Translations under genes and position numbers: made by a program | Part shown: positions 41,000-46,346 of the stretch, in pieces | How the letters are laid out: each line of letters opens with the position of its first letter | How positions within the stretch are numbered: the first letter of the stretch is position 1 | Notes under the pieces: generated by a model | What the model was told of the DNA's origin: nothing | The model's input: only the letters and a program-made list of their open reading frames with translations | Database searches by the model: none | Source of the DNA: Prosthecobacter debontii | GTDB lineage: Bacteria; Verrucomicrobiota; Verrucomicrobiia; Verrucomicrobiales; Verrucomicrobiaceae | Reading direction: 5' to 3' | Length of the DNA stretch: 46,346 bases | NCBI GenBank assembly: GCA_945869675.1 | Contig: CAMBPS010000018.1 | Coordinates: 1 to 46,346, forward strand

Positions 41000-42304
41000 C
41001 TAATCGATGCTGTGCAGGTATTCCTCCAAACGCGTGTAGCCGGATTTCCCTGTAGCTCGATAGTCTCTAGCATCATCAGGGTTCAATCCCTGCGCTTTCT
41101 CCCAAACATCGGGCATGCCGTCGTTGTCACGATCGGCGGGAGGCTTTCCTGCGGTGAGCTTGGGCCAGCCGCCGACTTCAGGGGGATGGTTGATGATCTT
41201 GCCGCTGCCATTTTTCACTTCGGCCAAGATACGTTGATCAACTGAATCGAGTTTGGGGCAAGTGGCGCCGACATTGGCGAGAACGGCCTCGTAGGTTTCG
41301 CTAGCGGATAAGATCATCAACGATGGGGCGCTCACGGCAAACTTGCGACGATCCATCTTCTCCTCCCAAGGTTTGATGATGGCATCTTCGGGCTGGCTGG
41401 CATCGGGTCGGATCGGACTCAGGTTGTCTTTTGGATAGATCTTCACCTTGCCATCGACCGCTACGCCTCGTTCAGGTCGCGATGAGGGGCCGCTTTTGTA
41501 AAAGTTGCCGGTGAGATTGACCTCCGCGTCATCGGTCATCTCTGAGGCGATCTGACCCCAGTTGTAGATGACGTTGTTGTTCACTTGGAACCTGCCTTTG
41601 ACATCCGAGTTCAGCCGTGGATTGCGTTGGTTGTTATGGGCGAGGAGATTCCGGTGAATCGTGATGCTCTTGTTTTTGTCGCCAAAGAGCATGCCCATGC
41701 CATGCGGGCCTTTTTGATGAACCGAGTCGTGCAGCGCCTCGGAGATGATGCAGTGCTGCACCGTGATGTCGCGGGCGTCATACCAGCCGCTGATGACTTC
41801 ATCGGTGCTCCAACTAAGTGAGCAGTGATCAATGATAACATCGTGGGCATTCTCCAGCATCTGGATGGCGTCGCCGTTGACGCTGCCTTTAGTCGCAGGG
41901 CCGGGTCGGACACGCAGGTGCTGAATGATGACGTCGTGGGTCTCGATGTTAATCGCTCCAATGTCGGACTTTCCGTCGATCTTGATGGCAATGCCGCCGC
42001 CGGGGGCAGTCTGACCGGCGATGGTGAGAAATGGATTTCGGACGGTGATCTCTGACTTGAGCGTGATCGTGCCACTCGTGCGAAAGAGGATCGTGCGCGG
42101 CCCATCTGCCTCAAAGGCTGCCCGCAAGCTGCCGGGGCCAGAATCATGGAGGTTCTCGACAAAGAAAACCGCACCGCCACGCCCGCCTTTGGCCTTGGCA
42201 CCAAATCCGACCGCGCCGGGAAAAGCAGACAGTTCATCGGCGACGACTGTCGTCGTGACGCATAACCCGAATGCGCTGAGGAGGAGAGTTTTGGTTTTTT
42301 TCAT
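41000..42304 (-). CDS. Secreted pectate lyase-like (PL1) protein
   Basis: A 434-residue exported protein (signal MKKTKTLLLSAFGLCVTTTVVA). The opening AFPGAVGFGAKAKGGRGGAVFFVENLHDSGPGSLRAAFEADGPRTILFRTSGTI and the beta-helix turns DVIIQHLRVRPG, NAHDVIIDHCSLSWSTDE, KSITIHRNLLAHNNQRNPRL match the pectate lyase family of PL1; the RNPRL arginines are in place. A C-terminal segment DRDNDGMPDVWEKAQGLNPDD is a thrombospondin type 3/dockerin-like calcium loop. It would cut pectin or related uronans outside the cell. It comes directly after the interrupted beta-helix gene in the same orientation. Confidence 0.88.
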   Translation of the reverse strand: MKKTKTLLLSAFGLCVTTTVVADELSAFPGAVGFGAKAKGGRGGAVFFVENLHDSGPGSLRAAFEADGPRTILFRTSGTITLKSEITVRNPFLTIAGQTAPGGGIAIKIDGKSDIGAINIETHDVIIQHLRVRPGPATKGSVNGDAIQMLENAHDVIIDHCSLSWSTDEVISGWYDARDITVQHCIISEALHDSVHQKGPHGMGMLFGDKNKSITIHRNLLAHNNQRNPRLNSDVKGRFQVNNNVIYNWGQIASEMTDDAEVNLTGNFYKSGPSSRPERGVAVDGKVKIYPKDNLSPIRPDASQPEDAIIKPWEEKMDRRKFAVSAPSLMILSASETYEAVLANVGATCPKLDSVDQRILAEVKNGSGKIINHPPEVGGWPKLTAGKPPADRDNDGMPDVWEKAQGLNPDDARDYRATGKSGYTRLEEYLHSID

Positions 42305-42307
42305 GGT

Positions 42308-43549
42308 TCAGGGAGCGATGGCACCGCTGATATTGCGCGTGCGTGCTTTGCCATGAAAATCCATGGGTAGGAGGTATTTCGCATCAGCGTGATCGAGTTT
42401 GGCATCGCTTGCGGGTGTGGCGTCATGCTTGCTGCCATCCAGACTGACACCGGGGAAGTCTTCGAAGCCGCGACCTTTGACGGAGCCGTCTTTGGGGCCA
42501 TCGCCAAAGACGACATTGCCACTGCTGATGACACCCGCATTGCCGTTGGCGTAGTGGAGGGCATTGGCATCGCGGGAGTAGAGGATGTTGTTGGCGAGGA
42601 CCATGCCTTCGCGACCATTCCAAGAGCCACCGCGAAAGGCGTGGGCAGTGTTAAGGATGGTGTTGTGGATGACTTGCAGGTTCAGTGTCTTGCCTTGGTG
42701 GTCGATGCTGGCAAAGCCTGCGCCCGCGCCGTTGATTAAGACGTTGTTCCGCACGATGGCCTCGCCCTGCACCTGCATGACGTTGTCGGCGCTGTTGTAG
42801 CAGAGATTGCGCTCGATGATATTGATCGGCTTACCCGCAGTTCCGTACACGGTGATACAGGGATAGTTCGTGTCATGCACATGGTTTTCAGCGATGAGAT
42901 TGCCCCAAGAGCCCTGCTTCACCTCGATGCCGTCACCTTGATCGCCGCGACAATCGTGAATGTGGTTCAGCGCAACGACACTCTCGCTCATGATGTGGTC
43001 GCCGTTGTTGGCACCGAGATACATGCCCTCGGCATGTCCAGCGCCGTGATGGATATGGTTGCGGGTCAAAAAGAGGCGCTAGGTGTCGGCACTATTGGCG
43101 CTGAGGCAGACTTCATTCGTATGATGGATGTGGCATTGATCGATCCAAACATCGCTACAATCGCCGAGGCGCAGGCCGTGGCTGCCACCGGTGATTTCGA
43201 CACCCTGAAGACACAGATACTGCACTGCACCACCTTGGCCGATGTTGATGACGTTTTGCTTTGCATCACCGCGTGTGATGATGACCTGCGCACCCTTAGC
43301 TGCCACGATCCAGATCGGCGCATCCGCCGTGCCACTGGCGAGTATATCCCACATGCGCTCGACACTGTAGGTTCCAGCGGCGAGTTCTAGCTTGTCGCCT
43401 GGCTTTAAAAATTCCACGGCCTTCACAAGTGCCGCACCATTGATGTCGCTGTGCTGGATCACGCGCTTCGGGGGGATGGTGGACCATGTAGGCACATAGC
43501 TGGCGGCCATAGCTGTCGAGGCGAGGGTGATGAAGATTAGAAATTTCAT
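42308..43549 (-). pseudogene. Secreted beta-helix protein interrupted by an in-frame TAG
   Basis: Reading from the ATG at 43549: signal peptide (MKFLIFITLASTAMAA), LKPGDKLELAAGTYSVERMWDI, then beta-helix turns (VQYLCLQGVEITGGSHGLRLGDCSDVWIDQCHIHHTNEVCLSANSADT). A TAG at 43079-43081 (codon 157) stops translation, but the same frame continues for 257 codons (RLFLTRNHIHHGAGHAEGMYLGANN ... RNISGAIAP) with further beta-helix turns to 42308. The distance between the two parts is an exact multiple of three, so this is one gene with one stop. It would be a polysaccharide lyase or glycan-binding protein of 413 residues. Read-through or a sequencing error are alternatives to a true pseudogene. Confidence 0.82.
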
Positions 43550-43591
43550 GATGTAATAACGAAGGGAAAAGAGAGAATCTAATGCGTGGCT

Positions 43592-43848
43592 TCACAGCGG
43601 CACACCGAGACTGAACCAGCCTAGAGCGTGAAGGTTTTGTTCGGTATTGGCAAAGCGGAGAGGTTTGCCATTCTCGAGCGGGTGGATGACGCGCAGAGCG
43701 AGCGTGAAGCCTATGAGGCTGCCTTTAGTCAAAGGCAGCGTGGCCTTCCAGTCACGGGCTGCATCTCCTTGCAACAGGCCAGTGGTGATGAAGCCGATCC
43801 GTGCGCAGTGGTGAGTTTGAGGCCGACGAGAACTTGGTTAGAAGTCAT
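43592..43848 (-). other. Possible gene remnant, unrecognised
   Basis: The 333 nt between the beta-helix gene and the HPF-like gene contain a short open stretch ending in RVIHPLENGKPLRFANTEQNLHALGWFSLGVPL. Its upstream half reads NQVLVGLKLTT in one frame from an ATG at 43848 and ARIGFITTGLLQGDAARDWKATLPL in another, as if a small gene had a frameshift near 43806. I do not recognise the family. It could equally be non-coding DNA. Confidence 0.25.
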
Positions 43849-43882
43849 GACGGTTGGTGAATGGGTAAATAAAGTAAGATGG

Positions 43883-44215
43883 TCAACTGCGATGCGCGGG
43901 TTTCACATCACACGCCGCTCTGGTGGGTTGGCGGGCATTGAGTGAACGCGTAGCGAGTGTTTTGCGCACGCTGACTCGAAGCTTCAGCAGCGCCTCATCA
44001 AAGGTGTGCCCAATGCTGTAGGCTAGGACATCAGGTCCAGGGATGCTCAGCATTATGGAAAGAAGATAGCGTGGTGTTTTCTCCCACTGCTGCTCCACGA
44101 GCACCACGGCCCGGGAAATGGGCTTGAGCGAGGCAAACTGCTCAAGTGTCTGATGAATCTGTGTTTCCCATTGGGTATGCGGATCGCAACCAAACCAGTC
44201 GAGTTGGATAATCAT
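43883..44215 (-). CDS. HPF/RaiA-like ribosome-associated protein
   Basis: A 110-residue cytoplasmic protein. The middle (RAVVLVEQQWEKTPRYLLSIMLSIPGPDVLAYSIGHTFDEALLKLRVSVRKTLATRS) follows the hibernation-promoting-factor pattern: a strand, a PG.x.L.A loop, then a helix holding the pairs of basic residues. Its N-terminus DWFGCDPHTQWETQIHQTLEQFASLKP is the first helix of that fold. HPF proteins dimerise or bind 70S ribosomes in stationary phase. Sequence conservation is weak, so this is a tentative call. Its start overlaps the stop of the upstream unknown gene by 4 nt (ATGA). Confidence 0.6.
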   Translation of the reverse strand: MIIQLDWFGCDPHTQWETQIHQTLEQFASLKPISRAVVLVEQQWEKTPRYLLSIMLSIPGPDVLAYSIGHTFDEALLKLRVSVRKTLATRSLNARQPTRAACDVKPAHRS

Positions 44216-44814
44216 GAATCTGTTTGTTGGCGAAGGTTGAAAAGGTTAGCATCAGGAGCTTCCGCGTTTTTCCAAGCTGCTCGGAGCGGAAATTTCCTGT
44301 CGGCAATTATGATCGCATCAAGAGTTTTTTGGAGGCCCATGCCATGTGCTGTAACAGGAGTGCTCCTCGTTTTATGCCGACTTTTTTTTATAGTTGCTGC
44401 AGGACGAGTGTTCGTGTGCGCAGATGATGAGTGAGAATTTTCTTTCAAAGCCAGAACAAAGGCTCTGTCGTCACGCTGAGGCCTAGTCATTGAGTCCAAC
44501 GAGTATTTGATATGATTTGGCAAAGACTCGGCGCAGGAGGTGGCGATGATAATCAAATCCGCCTCTTTACCGATACGGACTGACATGGCGCGTATATCGA
44601 GAGCGGACACTAACTTTTCAAAAGTCCATGCTTTAAAGGACATCCGAAGATCAGCATGGAAATACTGATGTAGCCAAGCGAACGCTTGATTCACCTGCAT
44701 CTCCGATTGGTAGCCGTTATGAATGGCGATAACCAAAAAAGACGCGGTGGCGGCGGCGCTGCTGCGTAAAACTCTGCTTATGATTGGCTCGCCGTTTTCC
44801 ATGTAGAATATCAT
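44212..44814 (-). CDS. Unknown cytoplasmic protein coupled to an HPF-like gene
   Basis: A 200-residue protein I cannot place. The N-terminal ~100 residues look folded (SSAAATASFLVIAIHNGYQSEMQVNQAFAWLHQYFHADLRMSFKAWTFEKLVS), including a strand-rich ADLIIIATSCAESLP segment that reads like a nucleotide-binding Rossmann strand. The second half is basic and Ser/Thr-rich. Two starts are possible: 44814 or the ATG at 44802 (MENGEPI). The stop overlaps the HPF-like start by 4 nt. A 21-nt repeat (44856-44876) lies 41 nt upstream of the start. Confidence 0.6.
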   Translation of the reverse strand: MIFYMENGEPIISRVLRSSAAATASFLVIAIHNGYQSEMQVNQAFAWLHQYFHADLRMSFKAWTFEKLVSALDIRAMSVRIGKEADLIIIATSCAESLPNHIKYSLDSMTRPQRDDRAFVLALKENSHSSSAHTNTRPAATIKKSRHKTRSTPVTAHGMGLQKTLDAIIIADRKFPLRAAWKNAEAPDANLFNLRQQTDS

Positions 44815-44855
44815 GTCTATTCATGCAGGCACCCTCAATAGGCAGACTTCCCCTG

Positions 44856-44876
44856 CGATTCTCAGCAAACCGCTGA
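44856..44876. repeat. 21-nt repeat, copy 1 (upstream of the unknown/HPF-like genes)
   Basis: CGATTCTCAGCAAACCGCTGA, matching copy 2 at 46191-46211 in 20 of 21 positions. On the minus strand it contains TCAGC...GCTGA, a 5-bp stem with a 5-nt loop. It lies 41 nt upstream of the start of the unknown gene. Confidence 0.7.
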
Positions 44877-45097
44877 TGTCTGTTCCGTCTGGATTCGCGG
44901 TGGCTCTGCACAGCTCTTTTCACCACCCCAGCCGGTGTCGTGTTTGCTGAGTTTCATATAGAAGTCAAAGCTAGGCTTTGATTCATAATGAATGCGATGC
45001 TGCTTTACAGCCTTGTTGCTTAAATGGAGAGACTGAGCTGCAGCATTGGCTCTTTGATGTTAGGCCAATGAAGCGGGCACATCGAACTCGCAGCATG

Positions 45098-46114
45098 TCA
45101 ATTTGCATCCTCGAATGGCGGGCGCGAAAGCAGGCGCTCGATCTGGTGGGCGATGTGCTGAAGGACGTCTTTACCATGATCGAAATGAGCGATGACTCTA
45201 CGCTCCTGCCACTGGCGACAGAGTTTCTGCCATGGGCGAATGTATGGAAATGCGGTGAGAGCGTGCGCGAACCTAGTGTGACCGCGGATGATGCCAGCTA
45301 CGCGCTCAGCATTGCCGATCAAAGGTGCTGGCGCTGCCTCTTCGATGCAATCTGGTTTCTCAAAAACACACATCAAATTACCACCATCTGGCGAGGTGAA
45401 GCATTCAACGACGGAAAGTCCAGCTAGGCGACCTGCCTGCGCTAGCGTCTCGGGATTGAAGTTATAAAGATGGGCTTGATGAAAGCGGCTGGAGGGCCAG
45501 ATGCAGGGACTCTCGACATTGGGCACATCGACGAGGAATCTTCCGCCCTCTCGCAACCATCCCGAGACGGTACGCATGGCATCAACGGGATGTTCTAAAT
45601 GCTCCGCTACATGGAACAGGGTGACGACATCTAGACTGAGCGGTTGAACCTCCACTTCGTTAAATCCGCCGATCTGCACTGGGATGCCCAGCACGTCGCG
45701 TGAGTACTCGGCATAGCCCCGATTGGGTTCGATGCCGCAGGCGTCGTAGCCGAGTTCACCGAGGATGAAGACGAGTTCGCCGCCACCAGAGCCGAAGTCG
45801 AGCACTCTGCATCCAGGCGTGAGCAGCGGCATGAGATAGCTAAGACGGTCCAGGGCGACTTTCCCGGCACGATAGGTATGCTTAATCTTTGGTTGATAGG
45901 CCTGCTTGTAAGTCAGGCGGTAAGACTCACGGTAAAAGTCGTCGATCTGTTCTGTGTTCGGGCGCGGGTCAGAGAAGACGAGGCCACAATCGTTGCAGAT
46001 GACGGAGCGGAGCTGATTTCCAGCGCGGTCTTTGCTGCCCACTTCGGTGAACTGAGTTCCATGGCAAATTTTGCAATATTTAACGGTCGTGGTGCTCAGG
46101 GCGTGAAGCGGCAT
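45098..46114 (-). CDS. SAM-dependent methyltransferase with zinc-ribbon-like N-terminus
   Basis: A 338-residue class I methyltransferase from the ATG at 46114, chosen because the domain begins at MPLHALSTTTVKYCKICHG; the frame is open 36 more codons, up to an ATG at 46222 that overlaps the LuxR stop, so a longer form is possible. Residues about 12-42 have CKICHG...ICNDCGLVFSDPRP, a zinc-ribbon-like CxxC...CxxC. The SAM site is VLDFGSGGGELVFILGELGYDACGIEPN, and FHVAEHLEHPVDAMRTVSGWLREGGRFLVDVPN is the acceptor-side motif. Such enzymes often methylate small molecules or glycans; substrate unknown. Confidence 0.87.
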   Translation of the reverse strand: MPLHALSTTTVKYCKICHGTQFTEVGSKDRAGNQLRSVICNDCGLVFSDPRPNTEQIDDFYRESYRLTYKQAYQPKIKHTYRAGKVALDRLSYLMPLLTPGCRVLDFGSGGGELVFILGELGYDACGIEPNRGYAEYSRDVLGIPVQIGGFNEVEVQPLSLDVVTLFHVAEHLEHPVDAMRTVSGWLREGGRFLVDVPNVESPCIWPSSRFHQAHLYNFNPETLAQAGRLAGLSVVECFTSPDGGNLMCVFEKPDCIEEAAPAPLIGNAERVAGIIRGHTRFAHALTAFPYIRPWQKLCRQWQERRVIAHFDHGKDVLQHIAHQIERLLSRPPFEDAN

Positions 46115-46190
46115 TGGGTTGTTTAATGGTTTCTGAATCCCTCCATTTTGCCATGCGCCGAAGAACCTACCTATCAGCAAGATATCTTGA

Positions 46191-46211
46191 CGATTCTCAG
46201 CAAAGCGCTGA
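46191..46211. repeat. 21-nt repeat, copy 2 (upstream of the methyltransferase)
   Basis: CGATTCTCAGCAAAGCGCTGA, the second copy of the repeat at 44856-44876 with one difference (G for C). The perfect 12-nt palindrome CAAGATATCTTG lies right beside it at 46178-46189. It is located 77 nt upstream of the chosen methyltransferase start and 7 nt past the LuxR-type stop. Confidence 0.7.
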
Positions 46212-46218
46212 GGCGGAA

Positions 46219-46346
46219 TCATCCCTGCTCACCGGCCCAGCGGGTGGCGTGGTGGATGAGTTCGGTGGCATTTCGCAGGCCGAGTTTTTGCCGGATGTGC
46301 ATGCGGTGTGTGTCCACGGTCTTGATGCTCAAATTCAGAATACCAG
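46219..46346 (-). CDS. LuxR-type transcriptional regulator, C-terminal fragment
   Basis: The last 42 codons of a minus-strand gene running out of the window. They read LSIKTVDTHRMHIRQKLGLRNATELIHHATRWAGEQG, which is the recognition helix (SIKTVDTHRMHIRQKLGL) and last helix of a LuxR/NarL-type HTH. Response regulators with this ending usually have an N-terminal receiver domain, which would lie outside. The TGA ends at 46219 and overlaps a possible ATG of the methyltransferase frame. Confidence 0.9.
   Translation of the reverse strand, partial: GILNLSIKTVDTHRMHIRQKLGLRNATELIHHATRWAGEQG

Noticed and set aside
44978..45427. A 149-codon plus-strand open frame near the methyltransferase end
   Set aside because: It overlaps the methyltransferase C-terminus on the opposite strand and shows no domain or signal.
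1..46346. Search for tRNA, rRNA, CRISPR arrays and transposases
   Set aside because: No cloverleaf-like tRNA, rRNA core, spaced direct repeats or transposase domain was recognised by eye on either strand.

Overview
The window looks like chromosomal DNA of a heterotrophic bacterium of the PVC group, most likely Verrucomicrobiota (Prosthecobacter/Verrucomicrobium-like). This is inferred from gene content and not proven: many Tat-exported proteins with an RRDFLK- or RRTLL-type signal (a DUF1501 protein, a Gfo/Idh/MocA oxidoreductase, a dimethylformamidase-like protein), a ThuA-like secreted protein, Asp-box propellers, secreted beta-helix lyases, a four-helix-bundle (S23-type) gene and moderate GC. 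I found no rRNA, tRNA, CRISPR array or recognisable insertion sequence.

Layout. 1-3219: the end of an ExbB/ExbD-type energy transducer, peptide deformylase, a GNAT protein and a ThuA-like protein. 3378-8760: a YceH-family gene, then a Fur/PerR regulator behind a perfect 9-1-9 palindrome, followed by sufC, a DUF4160/DUF2442 pair, sufB and sufD. 8916-11849: a sialidase-like gene and a DHDPS/NAL-family gene divergent from an AraC regulator. 11898-22934: single genes, including a dimethylformamidase-like protein, DUF1501, a PurS-like small protein, a stand-alone NuoG, an oxidoreductase, two membrane proteins, a PIN-TRAM protein and an SDR. 22944-24473: an FeS-type photolyase-like protein.

24580-33455 is the most interesting part. 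Three genes form the core of trans-4-hydroxy-proline catabolism: a 4-hydroxyproline 2-epimerase, an FAD D-amino-acid (D-hydroxyproline) dehydrogenase and a 1-pyrroline-4-hydroxy-2-carboxylate deaminase. With them are two secreted peptidases, a DPP-IV-like S9 peptidase and a tandem HExxH metallopeptidase. Each peptidase start codon overlaps the stop codon of a catabolic gene by 4 nt. Each peptidase also carries a stretch that reads as a von Hippel-Lindau (VHL) beta-domain, the fold that binds hydroxyproline in animals. In the S9 peptidase all six hydroxyproline-pocket residues of human VHL are present at identical spacing. I propose a system that recognises, cuts and consumes hydroxyproline-rich peptides (collagen or plant-extensin type). 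The final semialdehyde dehydrogenase is not in the window.

33456-35561: a bicarbonate-uptake operon (sbtA, an sbtB-like PII gene) followed by a decayed periplasmic beta-carbonic anhydrase. 35645-43549: secreted beta-helix and propeller proteins likely acting on polysaccharides. One is interrupted by an in-frame TAG, and an S23-type gene flanked by short degenerate inverted repeats sits among them. 43883-46346: an HPF-like gene coupled to an unknown gene, a SAM methyltransferase, and the 3' end of a LuxR-type regulator.
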